From the NCBI GenBank assembly GCA_025934635.1, contig JAICWX010000124.1, positions 1 through 23,192 on the forward strand: a stretch of DNA of 23,192 nt, given 5' to 3'. The DNA comes from Streptosporangiaceae bacterium. Lineage in GTDB: Bacteria; Actinomycetota; Actinomycetes; Streptosporangiales; Streptosporangiaceae. The translations under genes were made by a program, and so were the position numbers. The notes under the pieces were generated by a model. That model ran no database searches and was not told where the DNA came from. It was given only the letters and a program-made list of their open reading frames with translations. Of this stretch, positions 16,817 through 23,192 are shown piece after piece (positions within the stretch are counted from its first letter, which is position 1; every line of letters begins with the position of its first letter).

Positions 16817-17212
16817 TCATGAAGAGGCCGGCCTCGGCGCCCGGCGGTCGCGCCGTTCGGCTAGCTCATCGGCGGAGACCAGGGTCAGCATCGGCTCGCC
16901 CGGGACTCCGATCATGGTGACGACGAACCGGCTCCAGGTGTCGCTGAGGTTGTTCGCCGCCTGGTAGTGGATGACGTCACCGCCTGGTTCCCAGAACGCC
17001 TCGCCGGCCCGGATCACGCGCTCGGGCTCGCCCTCGAGCTCGAAGATCATCTCGCCCTCGAGCAGGTAGCCGAAGACCGGGCCTGAGTGCCGGTGCGGCG
17101 GGGTGCCCGGGGACCCGGGCGCCAGTTCGATGGTCGCGACCATGACCTCGGCCGAGTCCGGGATGAACGGCGGCTGCTGCGTGAGCAGCATGGTGTAAGG
17201 CGAGTTCGGCAT
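16817..17212 (-). CDS. small single-domain cupin protein
   Basis: A 131-residue cytoplasmic protein with one conserved beta-barrel cupin domain. Motif 1 is PPHRHSGPVFGYLLEGE, giving possible metal ligands His40 and His42. Motif 2 is PGGDVIHYQAANN, with His82. The Glu that usually follows HxH by three or four residues is missing, as in some cupin subgroups. Metal binding through three histidines is therefore possible but not certain. The start is firm: AGGAG (17218-17222 on the + strand map) lies 5 bases before the ATG. It is divergent from the SDR gene, with 38 bases between the two starts, which suggests shared control. Substrate and reaction cannot be told; this family includes sensors, isomerases and dioxygenase-like proteins. 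Confidence 0.85.
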   Translation of the reverse strand: MPNSPYTMLLTQQPPFIPDSAEVMVATIELAPGSPGTPPHRHSGPVFGYLLEGEMIFELEGEPERVIRAGEAFWEPGGDVIHYQAANNLSDTWSRFVVTMIGVPGEPMLTLVSADELAERRDRRAPRPASS

Positions 17213-17250
17213 GTGGTCTCCTGAGTCACAGTGAGGGCACCATAGAGATC
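17213..17250. promoter_or_regulatory. divergent start region between cupin and SDR genes
   Basis: Only 38 bases separate two opposed start codons, so promoters for both genes must overlap each other or reach into the coding sequences. The cupin side carries AGGAG. The SDR side has GAGGG at 17233-17237 (13 bases from the ATG) and AGAG at 17244-17247 (3 bases from it), neither well placed. I see no convincing -10 or operator palindrome. Confidence 0.35.
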
Positions 17251-17922
17251 ATGGCAGGTGTCGTCATCGTCGGGGCCGGGCCGGGCATCGGCTTGTCCGT
17301 GGCTCGCAGGTTCGCGGCGGCCGGGATGCCGGCCGGGCTGATCGCGCGCACGGCGGCGAGTGCCGAGACGGTACGCAAGGCACTGGCCGCGACCGGCGTC
17401 GCGGTGGCGGAGGCGACGGCTGATGCCGGGCAGGATGACCAGCTCACCGCGGCGCTCGATGCCGTTACCGGGAAGCTCGGGCCGCCCGCGGCGCTGATCT
17501 ACAACGCGGGGCTGATCCGGCACGACCGGCCGGGGGAGCTGAGCCGCGAGCAGTATGTCACCGCGTACGCGATCAATGTGCTCGGGGCCATGACCGCCGC
17601 CGTCCACCTGGCGCCCGCGATGGCCGCGGCGGGCGGCGGATCCATCCTGATCACCGGCGGGATGCCGGAACCCGATCCGGCCGTCACCAGCCTGTCGCTG
17701 GGCAAGGCCGGGCTCCGGGCGCTTACCGCGCTGCTGGCCAGCGAGTACGGATCCGCGGGCATTCACGTGGCCACGGTGACCGTGGGCGGCGCCGTGACGC
17801 CGGAGGGCCCGTTCGACCCTGACCGCGTCGCCGAACAGTACTGGCGCCTGCACGCCCAGCGCCCGGACGCCTGGGAGCACGAGGTGCTGCTGACCGAGAC
17901 GGGGACGGAACTCGTTTGGTAA
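17251..17922 (+). CDS. short-chain dehydrogenase/reductase family protein lacking the catalytic Tyr
   Basis: A 223-residue Rossmann-fold protein of the classical SDR size. It has the cofactor-binding glycine motif GAGPGIG near the N-terminus and the NAG motif in YNAGLIRHD. A basic residue after the second strand (LIARTA) hints at NADP. The active site is not canonical. The usual YxxxK is LSLGK here, keeping Lys152 but with Leu148 in the Tyr position. The strand that usually ends in the catalytic Ser reads ILITGG instead. Either the protein uses a different mechanism or it binds nucleotide without the standard redox chemistry. It is transcribed away from the cupin gene. A methyltransferase is unlikely, since the NAG motif and the SDR layout are intact. 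Confidence 0.82.
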   Translation: MAGVVIVGAGPGIGLSVARRFAAAGMPAGLIARTAASAETVRKALAATGVAVAEATADAGQDDQLTAALDAVTGKLGPPAALIYNAGLIRHDRPGELSREQYVTAYAINVLGAMTAAVHLAPAMAAAGGGSILITGGMPEPDPAVTSLSLGKAGLRALTALLASEYGSAGIHVATVTVGGAVTPEGPFDPDRVAEQYWRLHAQRPDAWEHEVLLTETGTELVW

Positions 17923-17960
17923 ATATCTTGACCGGCCGTCAGCAACGTAGCTCAGCCAGG

Positions 17961-18001
17961 CGCGGCAACGGCATTGATGGAGCATCGATGCCGTTCCCGC
18001 G
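17961..18001. repeat. long near-perfect stem-loop, copy 1 of a tandem pair
   Basis: The arms 17961-17979 and 17983-18001 pair over 19 positions with one mismatch (17966/17996) and one G-T wobble, around the loop GAG centred on 17981. It begins 39 bases after the SDR stop, between that gene and the convergent NUDIX gene. No T-tract follows on either strand. It could stop transcription from both sides or be a palindromic repeat element. Confidence 0.7.
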
Positions 18002-18024
18002 ACGTTGATGGAGCATTCATGTCG
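18000..18024. repeat. related stem-loop, copy 2 of the tandem pair
   Basis: The block 18005-18027 matches 17974-17996 at 20 of 23 positions, an offset of 31 bases. It folds again around the loop GAG (centre 18012) with CGAC...GTCG outer pairs. The G-C pair at 17971/17991 becomes A-T at 18002/18022, a compensatory change. The stem is weaker than copy 1, with one mismatch and two wobbles. Confidence 0.55.
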
Positions 18025-18086
18025 TTCGCCAGCGGTGGGTAAGGGCCGGGTTGGTGGCTGGCGTGAGCTGTGCTGCGAATGCGGAA

Positions 18087-18111
18087 GCTGAGGCCGGAGC
18101 CCCAGCTCAGC
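18087..18111 (-). terminator. weak stem-loop at the NUDIX stop codon
   Basis: GCTGAG at 18087-18092 pairs with CTCAGC at 18106-18111 around a 13-base GC-rich loop. It overlaps the stop of the NUDIX gene, and no T-tract follows. A six-pair stem can arise by chance in such sequence, so this is offered only as a possible aid to termination. Confidence 0.2.
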
Positions 18112-18670
18112 GCACGCGCTGCGCCTGGATCATGAGCAGGACCTGCTGGATGCCGATGATGGTGGCGGCGCCGTTGATCTCGCCCGCCGCGATCAGGCGG
18201 GGGATCTCGGCGAGGGGGATCCAGCGGACGGCTTCGGTCTCGTTCGGGTCCGGCGTCCCGACCGGGTCGGCCCCGCGGGCCAGGTACAGCTCGAAGGCGC
18301 TGTCCGCGGTCCCCGCCATCGGCTGGAAGGTCAGCAGGTGCTCGATACTGCGGGGCCGGTACCCGGTCTCCTCCTCGACCTCGCGGGCGGCGGCGGCCGC
18401 GCCGTCCTCGCCGGGGTCGATGAACCCGCCGGGCAGTTCCCACAGCCACCGGTCGATGACGAACCGGTGCCGCCAGATCAGCAGCACCCGCTCTTGCGCC
18501 TCATCCAGCACCACCGTCATCGCGCCCGGCGCGAACCGCATCACGTACTGCTCGAAACGCGTCCCGTCGGGGAGTTCCGCCGACACCCGGCTGAGCCGCA
18601 TCAGCGGATTCTCGTCGATCACGCGGTCACCGTGGATCTTCCACCGGCTGTGCTCCTGGCCTGGGGTCAC
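18107..18670 (-). CDS. NUDIX hydrolase, ADP-ribose pyrophosphatase-like
   Basis: A 187-residue protein, counted from GTG 18670, with a complete Nudix box at residues 82-104. It fits GX5EX7REUXEEXGU exactly: Gly82, Glu88, Arg96, Glu97, Glu100, Glu101, Gly103. These Glu residues bind Mg2+ and the enzyme cleaves a nucleoside diphosphate linked to another moiety. The preceding HRFVIDRWLWELPGG segment is typical of ADP-ribose/ADP-sugar pyrophosphatase-like members. The frame is open up to GTG at 18736, giving 209 residues, but the extra part is Pro/Arg/Gly-rich and looks non-coding, so GTG 18670 is preferred. The Shine-Dalgarno sequence is weak for both. It lies 78 bases downstream of the RCC1 gene on the same strand and may be read through from it. 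The exact substrate is not decidable. Confidence 0.85.
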   Translation of the reverse strand: MTPGQEHSRWKIHGDRVIDENPLMRLSRVSAELPDGTRFEQYVMRFAPGAMTVVLDEAQERVLLIWRHRFVIDRWLWELPGGFIDPGEDGAAAAAREVEEETGYRPRSIEHLLTFQPMAGTADSAFELYLARGADPVGTPDPNETEAVRWIPLAEIPRLIAAGEINGAATIIGIQQVLLMIQAQRVR

Positions 18671-18748
18671 GTCCGCGAGGTTACCGGCCCCAGGTGTCCG
18701 CCGGACCGGTGGCCGGCCGCCGGGGCGGCCAGCCACCGGGTCACGGTC

Positions 18749-20092
18749 TTACGGGCAGGGATTCTTGGGCTTGGTGCCGATGGTGATCGAGACGGCGGAT
18801 CCGGTCGGCACCGTGGTGCCGGCCGCGGGGCTCTGGCTGAGTACCGTGTTGATGTTGTCGCAGGTGTTGTCGACGACGCTGCTGACGCTGCCGAGCACCA
18901 GGCCGGCCGCCCGCAGGTCCGCCCCGGCCTGCTGGGTGGAGTCACCGCCCAGGTCCGGCACGGCGGCGAACGCGGACTGGCCGATAACCAGGTCGATGGC
19001 GTCGCCCAGCGAGACCCGGGTGACCCCGGTCAGGCTGGTCACCACCGTCGGGTTCAGCTGGTCACCCCAGATCTCCAGCTTGCCGTCGGACCGGATCCCG
19101 GCGCTCTCGAACACCCCCGCGTCGAGGGAGACGATGCCGCTGACCGAGAGCAGCCCGAGCGGTACCGGGCTGAGCCGGCTGATCCTCGTCCCGTCGCCGA
19201 TCTCCCCGCCGCTGTTGTCGCCCCAGCCCCAGACGGCGTGCTTGGTCCCCGCGATCGCCAGAGTGTGGTTGAGGCCGGAGGAGACCTGGGTGACCCCGGT
19301 CAGACCCGCGACCGGCGCGGGGGTGCTGCGGGCGGCGGTGCTGCCGTCACCCAGCTGACCCGAGCCGTTGCCGCCCCAGGCGAACAGCGTCCCGTCCGCG
19401 CGCACCGCGAAGCTGCTGCTGCTGCCCGCGGCGATCTGGGTGATCCCGGTCAGGCCGGGTACATGCTGGAACCGCGCCCGATGGGGAGCGGTGGTGCCGT
19501 CGCCCAGCTGGCCGGAGCTGTCGTCGCCCCAGCCCCAGACGGTCCCGTCGGACCGCAGGGCCAGGCTGAAACCATCGCCGGCGGCGATCTGGATGATCCC
19601 GGTCACGCCGGGTACCGGCTGCGGGGTCGGGCGGTTGATGAGGGTCCCGTCGCCGAGTTCCCCCTCGGCGTTGCTGCCCCAGGCCCAGACCTGTCCGCCG
19701 GAACCGATGGCGAGCGCGTGGCCGGCGCCGCCGGCGATCTGGGTGATCCCGGTCAGGTTGTGCACCGGCGCCGGACTGGTGTGGTTGACCGTGGTCCCGT
19801 CGCCGAGCACGCCGGAGCCGTTGGCGCTCGCGTTGATGCCCCAGCCCGCTACCGTCCCGCTGGCCAGCAGGGCCAGGCCGTAGTTGCCGCCGACGCCGGT
19901 CGCCACCTGCTGGACGCCGGCCGGCAGCCCGGCGACCGCGGCCGGCGCCTGGGTGATCACCGGGAAGGTGAACACGCCCGGCCCGGCCGCCTCGGCGGAT
20001 GGTGCCGATGAGCCCGCGATGACCGCGGCCGCCGCGGCGGCCGCCAGGGCCGCGGCGGTCACCCGGCGCCTGTTCTTCGTTGTCCTGATCAT
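18749..20092 (-). CDS. secreted RCC1-repeat beta-propeller protein with C-terminal PASTA domain (downstream paralogue)
   Basis: A 447-residue exported protein. The N-terminus has basic residues (RTTKNRRR), an Ala-rich hydrophobic stretch and an AEA-A type signal peptidase site near residue 35, so it is probably secreted by Sec. About six RCC1 repeats follow, each like LTGITQIAAG...GxVWAWGxNxxGQLGDGT, the blades of a beta-propeller. Residues 378-447 form one PASTA domain (VPDL..., AAGLVLGS, SQSPAAGTTVP). PASTA units bind peptidoglycan or beta-lactams in other proteins. Two cysteines in this domain, in DNTCDN and NPCP, could form a disulfide. No LPXTG motif or membrane anchor is visible. ATG 20092 is chosen over GTG 20113 because GAGAGGA lies just before it and because it aligns with the paralogue's start. 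The ligand is unknown. Confidence 0.85.
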   Translation of the reverse strand: MIRTTKNRRRVTAAALAAAAAAAVIAGSSAPSAEAAGPGVFTFPVITQAPAAVAGLPAGVQQVATGVGGNYGLALLASGTVAGWGINASANGSGVLGDGTTVNHTSPAPVHNLTGITQIAGGAGHALAIGSGGQVWAWGSNAEGELGDGTLINRPTPQPVPGVTGIIQIAAGDGFSLALRSDGTVWGWGDDSSGQLGDGTTAPHRARFQHVPGLTGITQIAAGSSSSFAVRADGTLFAWGGNGSGQLGDGSTAARSTPAPVAGLTGVTQVSSGLNHTLAIAGTKHAVWGWGDNSGGEIGDGTRISRLSPVPLGLLSVSGIVSLDAGVFESAGIRSDGKLEIWGDQLNPTVVTSLTGVTRVSLGDAIDLVIGQSAFAAVPDLGGDSTQQAGADLRAAGLVLGSVSSVVDNTCDNINTVLSQSPAAGTTVPTGSAVSITIGTKPKNPCP

Positions 20093-20096
20093 GATG

Positions 20097-20103
20097 TCCT
20101 CTC
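20097..20103 (-). promoter_or_regulatory. ribosome binding site fixing the start of the downstream RCC1 gene
   Basis: Read on the minus strand this is GAGAGGA, 4 bases before ATG 20092. It decides against the longer GTG start at 20113, which overlaps the previous gene's stop as GTGA. The 17 bases between stop and ATG suggest translational coupling of the two paralogues. Confidence 0.6.
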
Positions 20104-20109
20104 CCGGCC

Positions 20110-21444
20110 TCACGGGCAGGGGGTCTTGGGCCTGGTCCCGATGGTGATCGAGACGGCGGATCCGGTCCGTAGCGTGGTGCCGGCGTCCGGGCTCTGCCGG
20201 AACACCGTGCCGATGTTGTCGCAGGAAGTGTCGACGGCGGTGCCCTGGCTGCCGAGCACCAGGCCGGCCGCCTGCAGCTCGGTGCTGGCACCGACCGTCG
20301 AGTCACCGGTCAGGTCAGGCACCGTGGCGAACGCGGACTGGCCGAGGACCAGGCTGACGCCGCCCAGTGACACCTGGGTCACGCCGATCAGGCTGCTCAC
20401 CGCGGCCGGGGTCAGGATCTGTCCATCTCCCCAGGTCAGCAGGGTGCCGTCGGTCCGCACGGCGGCGCTTTCCAGCAGTACGTCCGACGCGGACACCTGG
20501 CTGACCCCGCCGGCGATGACCTGGACCGGGAAGAGCGCGTTGTTCTCGGTTCCGTTCCCGATCTGGCCGCCTCCGTTGTTCCCCCAGGCCCAGACCGCGT
20601 GACTGGCCCCCGCGATCGCCAGGGTGTGAAATTGGCCGGCCGCGACCTGGGTGACCCCGGTCAGGATCTGCTCGGGCGTGCTGTGCTCGTTGATGCTGCC
20701 GTCGCCCAGCTGGCCGCGGCTGTTGAGGCCCCAGCCGAACAGCGTCCCGTCCGAGCGCACCGCGAAGCTGTTGCGGTCAGCGGCGGAGATCTGGGTGATC
20801 CCGGTCAGGCCTGCTACATGCTGGAAGCGCGCCTGGTGGACGGCGGCGCCGCCGTCGCCCAGCTGGCCAGCGGAATTGTCGCCCCAGGCCCAGACCGTCC
20901 CGTCCGAACGCAGCGCCAGGCTGTGCCGCAAGCCGACGGTGACCTGGACGATCCCGGTCAGGCCGGGTACCGGCTGCGGGGTCAGGCGGGTGACGAGGGT
21001 CCCGTCTCCGAGCTGACCGTCGGTGTTAATGCCCCAGGCCCAGACTTGTCCTCCGGCGCCGATGGCCAGCGCGTGCCCGGGGCCGGCCGCGACCTGGGTA
21101 ATCCCGGTCAGGTTGTGCACCGGGGCCGGGCTGGTGTGGTTGACCGTGGTCCCGTCGCCGAGCTGGCCGCCCCCGTTGGCCTGGTCGTTCGCGCCCCAGG
21201 CGGCTACGGTCCCGTTAGCCAGCAGCGCCAGGTCGTAGGCGCCGCCGCTCGCCACCTGCCGGACGCCGGACGGCAGCCCGGCGACCGGGGCCGGCGTCTG
21301 GCTGAGCTGCGTGAAGCCGAACACGGCGGGCCCGGCCGCCTGGGCCGATGGTGCGGGCCCGCCCGCGATGACCGCGGCCACCGCGGCGGCGGCCGCCAGG
21401 ACCGCGGCCCCCGCGCGGTGCCGGTGTCCCAGTGCTCTCAGCAC
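20110..21444 (-). CDS. secreted RCC1-repeat beta-propeller protein with C-terminal PASTA domain (upstream paralogue)
   Basis: A 444-residue paralogue of the next gene downstream. A basic N-terminus (LRALGHRHR), an Ala/Val-rich hydrophobic core and an AQA-A cleavage site near residue 36 make a Sec signal peptide. The mature part has about six RCC1 blades (VWAWGxNxxGQLGDGT type). Its C-terminal 70 residues (375-444) are a PASTA domain with two cysteines, in DTSCDN and TPCP, as in the other copy. GTG 21444 is preferred to ATG 21483. AGGGGAG sits 8 bases before it, the protein then aligns with its paralogue from residue 1, and the signal peptide has a normal length. Its stop lies 17 bases before the downstream paralogue's ATG, so the pair is probably one transcript. 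It may bind the cell wall outside the cell; this rests on the PASTA domain only. Confidence 0.85.
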   Translation of the reverse strand: MLRALGHRHRAGAAVLAAAAAVAAVIAGGPAPSAQAAGPAVFGFTQLSQTPAPVAGLPSGVRQVASGGAYDLALLANGTVAAWGANDQANGGGQLGDGTTVNHTSPAPVHNLTGITQVAAGPGHALAIGAGGQVWAWGINTDGQLGDGTLVTRLTPQPVPGLTGIVQVTVGLRHSLALRSDGTVWAWGDNSAGQLGDGGAAVHQARFQHVAGLTGITQISAADRNSFAVRSDGTLFGWGLNSRGQLGDGSINEHSTPEQILTGVTQVAAGQFHTLAIAGASHAVWAWGNNGGGQIGNGTENNALFPVQVIAGGVSQVSASDVLLESAAVRTDGTLLTWGDGQILTPAAVSSLIGVTQVSLGGVSLVLGQSAFATVPDLTGDSTVGASTELQAAGLVLGSQGTAVDTSCDNIGTVFRQSPDAGTTLRTGSAVSITIGTRPKTPCP

Positions 21445-21452
21445 GATTTCTT

Positions 21453-21459
21453 CTCCCCT
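21453..21459 (-). promoter_or_regulatory. ribosome binding site for the upstream RCC1 gene
   Basis: AGGGGAG on the minus strand, 8 bases before GTG 21444. It supports GTG as the start instead of the ATG 39 bases further upstream, which would put 13 extra residues, including two Glu, ahead of the signal peptide. Confidence 0.55.
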
Positions 21460-21560
21460 GTTGGTCGACACTGCTACCGGCATCGTGCCGGCAGGCGCTG
21501 AAACCGCACTGAAAATCGCAGGTAAGAGCGGAGGCGAACACAGTCCGCGAGAACAAGATC

Positions 21561-21587
21561 AAAAAGCCGCTACCGAACGGGGTAGCG
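21561..21587 (-). terminator. intrinsic terminator after the tartrate dehydrogenase gene
   Basis: On the minus strand a perfect 7-pair stem CGCTACC/GGTAGCG (21581-21587 and 21568-21574) with a 6-base loop is followed by GC and then TTTTT (21565-21561). It begins 6 bases after the dehydrogenase stop. It separates that gene from the RCC1 pair downstream, which must then have its own promoter between here and 21459. Confidence 0.85.
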
Positions 21588-21593
21588 TCCCCG

Positions 21594-22691
21594 TCATCCG
21601 TCCAGCGCGTCGATCAGGGCCTTGGTGACGTCCTGGGTCGACGCGGTCCCGCCGACGTCGCGGGTCAGGACGCCGGCCGCGGTCGTCGCCTCGATGGCCC
21701 GGTTCAGCCGGGCTGCCTCGGCCGGCAGGCCGAGGTGATCGAGCATCAGGGCAGCGCTGCCGACGGCGCCGATGGGGTTGGCGATGCCCTGCCCGGCGAT
21801 GTCCGGGGCGGAGCCGTGCACCGGCTCGAACATGGACGGGTAGCGGCCCTCGGGGTTGAGGTTGGCGCTGGCGGCCAGGCCGAGGCTGCCGGCCAGGGCA
21901 CTGCCGAGGTCGGACAGGATGTCGGCGTTGAGGTTGGAGGCGACGACCACCGACAGGTCCTCCGGGCGCAGCACGAACTTCGCGGCCATCGCGTCGACCA
22001 GCACGCTCTCGGTCTCCACGTCGGGGTAGTCCGGGGCGACGCGCTTGAACACCTCGTCCCACAGGACCATGCCGTACTGCTGGGCGTTGCTCTTGGTCAC
22101 GCTGGAGACCTTGCGCCGGGTCCGGGTCCGGGCCAGGTCGAAGGCGAAGCGCATGATCCGCTCGCAGCCGGTCTCGGTGAACAGGGCCGACTGCACGGCG
22201 ACCTGGCCGCCCGGCAGCCGCCCGGCGAAGTTCCGGCCGCCCGCGCCGACGTATTCGCCCTCGCTGTTCTCCCGGATGACGACCCAGTCCAGGTCGGTCT
22301 CGTCCGCCCCCCCTTCGCCAACCCGGCGCAGCGGGCTGCGGACGCCCGGCAGGAAGTGCACCGGGCGGATGTTGGCCCACTGGTCGAAGTTCTGGCAGAT
22401 GGCCAGGCGCAGGCCCCACAGGCTGACGTGGTCGGGGACGCCGGGCCAGCCGACGGCCCCGAAATAGATGGCGTCGAAGTCCTTCAGGACCGCCAGGCCG
22501 TCCTCGGCCATCATCCGCCCGGTGCGGGCGTAGTACCCGCACCCCCAGCCGAACTCCTGCCAGCCGAACGCGAACGCGCCGCCGCTGCCGGCGGCCAGGG
22601 CGTCGAGGACCTCCCGCCCGGCCGCCACCACCTCCTGGCCGACACCGTCCGCGGGGATCGCCGCGATCCGGAACGTGCGTGCTGCGCTCAT
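21594..22691 (-). CDS. ttuC: tartrate dehydrogenase/decarboxylase (isopropylmalate dehydrogenase family)
   Basis: A 365-residue member of the isocitrate/isopropylmalate dehydrogenase family, of usual length. Landmarks are IPADGVGQEV near the N-terminus (canonical IPGDGIG), VIRENSEGEYVG at about 138-149, SVTKSNAQQYG with Lys200, metal-binding aspartates at about 233, 257 and 261, and MFEPVHGSAPDIAG at 287-300 ahead of NPIGA. The SVTKSN form and the spacing point to the TtuC/YeaU group, which oxidises tartrate, malate or related 2-hydroxyacids with NAD+ and Mn2+ or Mg2+ in the cytoplasm. An isopropylmalate dehydrogenase (LeuB) is less likely. ATG 22691 is chosen because GGAGAGA lies just before it; an in-frame ATG 12 bases upstream is part of that purine tract. 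It follows a LysR-type regulator gene by 28 bases, and an intrinsic terminator ends the unit. Confidence 0.85.
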   Translation of the reverse strand: MSAARTFRIAAIPADGVGQEVVAAGREVLDALAAGSGGAFAFGWQEFGWGCGYYARTGRMMAEDGLAVLKDFDAIYFGAVGWPGVPDHVSLWGLRLAICQNFDQWANIRPVHFLPGVRSPLRRVGEGGADETDLDWVVIRENSEGEYVGAGGRNFAGRLPGGQVAVQSALFTETGCERIMRFAFDLARTRTRRKVSSVTKSNAQQYGMVLWDEVFKRVAPDYPDVETESVLVDAMAAKFVLRPEDLSVVVASNLNADILSDLGSALAGSLGLAASANLNPEGRYPSMFEPVHGSAPDIAGQGIANPIGAVGSAALMLDHLGLPAEAARLNRAIEATTAAGVLTRDVGGTASTQDVTKALIDALDG

Positions 22692-22719
22692 TGCTCTCTC
22701 CATCCGCCGACAGGAGGAA

Positions 22720-23192
22720 CTATGCCCATTCCGGCACCCAGGCACCGGCGCCGGCCGGGGCCGCGGTCCCGAAGTGGTCACGGAGCACGGCCAGGGCCGG
22801 GTGCGGGTTGTCCCGGCGCCACAGCAGTGAGTGCGGGTAGACCGGGGTCGGCTCGTGCAGGGGGATCCGCCGCAGGTCATAGCCGTCGGGCCAGAGCAGG
22901 TGGATCTGCTCGCCGACCAGGGTCGCCACTGCCGGGGAGGCGGCGACCACGTCCAGCAGGGGCTCGGTCCCGAGCTGGGACCGGTCGTGTCGATCGTCAG
23001 GCCGAACGCGCGGGCCAGCGCCTCGTAGTACGCCCCCCACTCGGTCCCGGGGACGACGCCCGGCATCCAGATCCACAGTCCGGCCAGCTCCGCGGGCTTG
23101 ACCGCGTCGGCGTCGGCGAACGCGTGCTTCGGCCCGGTCAACAGCTGGACCGGCTCGTCGAGGACCGCGCGCCACCCGGACGAACAGCCGCG
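22720..23192 (-). pseudogene. LysR-type regulator, effector-binding domain, frameshifted and cut by window edge
   Basis: The 3' part of a LysR-type transcriptional regulator gene; the DNA-binding domain lies beyond the right edge. One frame reads LDEPVQLLTGPKHAFADADAV and AELAGLWIWMPGVVPGTEW, ending near TIDTTG. The other continues with QLGTEPLLDVVAASPAVATL, then GEQIHLLWPDGYDLRRIPL and LLWRRDNPHPALAVLRDHF, to a TAG at 22720-22722. Both parts read as one periplasmic-binding-type effector domain, so a single base is missing near 22977-22985 (GGGACCGGT on the + strand). It is either a true pseudogene or a sequencing error in a GC-rich tract. The gene runs in the same direction as the tartrate dehydrogenase gene and would plausibly regulate it in response to a tartrate-like acid. 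Confidence 0.72.

Larger units (their letters stand above)
18749..21444 (-). repeat. tandem gene duplication of the RCC1-PASTA gene
   Basis: Two adjacent genes encode proteins of the same layout and nearly the same length (447 and 444 residues), alignable from signal peptide to the last residues (KPKNPCP and RPKTPCP). At DNA level long stretches are nearly identical, for example around 19761-19805 and 21111-21155. The copies have diverged most in individual propeller blades. Confidence 0.8.

Noticed and set aside
19347..20306. 319-codon minus-strand open frame in the RCC1 region
   Set aside because: Arg/Pro-rich shifted frame of the two RCC1 genes; its repeats only mirror the RCC1 repeats in another frame.
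21594..23141. A single 515-codon fusion of regulator and tartrate dehydrogenase
   Set aside because: The middle part (about 22704-22976) is a Pro/Arg/Ser-rich out-of-frame reading of the LysR gene; the join results from a frameshift, not a real fusion.
1..23192. CRISPR arrays, tRNA or rRNA genes, insertion sequences
   Set aside because: No regularly spaced repeats of CRISPR size, no cloverleaf or rRNA signature, and no transposase motif were seen on either strand.

Overview
The window is GC-rich by eye, with strong third-position G/C bias and GTG/TTG starts. It also holds short-chain dehydrogenase (SDR), NUDIX, cupin and tartrate dehydrogenase genes of actinobacterial type. It most likely comes from an Actinomycetota chromosome; I cannot name a genus from the sequence alone.

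Left two thirds (about 378-16596, + strand): one tightly packed operon of four very large genes. They encode a SNF2-family helicase resembling DrmD, a 1547-residue gamma-class adenine DNA methyltransferase resembling DrmMI, a 2146-residue DEAD/DEAH-DUF1998 helicase carrying a Vsr/DUF559-like nuclease module near its C-terminus, and a UvrD-like SF1 helicase with a RelE/ParE-like N-terminal domain. The junctions are a 3-nt gap, an ATGA overlap and a TGATG overlap, so the four proteins are probably made together. The first two genes are those that define class 1 DISARM anti-phage systems. However, separate drmA, drmB and drmC (phospholipase D family) genes are absent, and two other giant proteins stand in their place. 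I read the locus as a DISARM-related, methylation-gated anti-phage system of variant architecture, and it is the main item of interest. The methylase would mark self DNA, the helicases would sense or translocate on unmarked DNA, and the only nuclease-like chemistry I can see is in gene 3. Its 5' flank (1-377) is non-coding and includes an A/T-richer pocket unlike the surroundings.

Middle (16617-18670): small metabolic and housekeeping-type genes. A 57-codon cysteine-rich gene lies convergent to the operon, followed by a cupin gene divergent from a degenerate SDR gene. Two tandem stem-loops then separate the SDR gene from a convergent NUDIX hydrolase gene.

Right third (18749-23192, all - strand): two tandem paralogues of a secreted RCC1 beta-propeller protein with a C-terminal PASTA domain, a clear intrinsic terminator, a tartrate dehydrogenase (ttuC-like) gene, and the 3' part of a LysR-type regulator gene. 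The regulator gene is frameshifted once and runs off the window edge.
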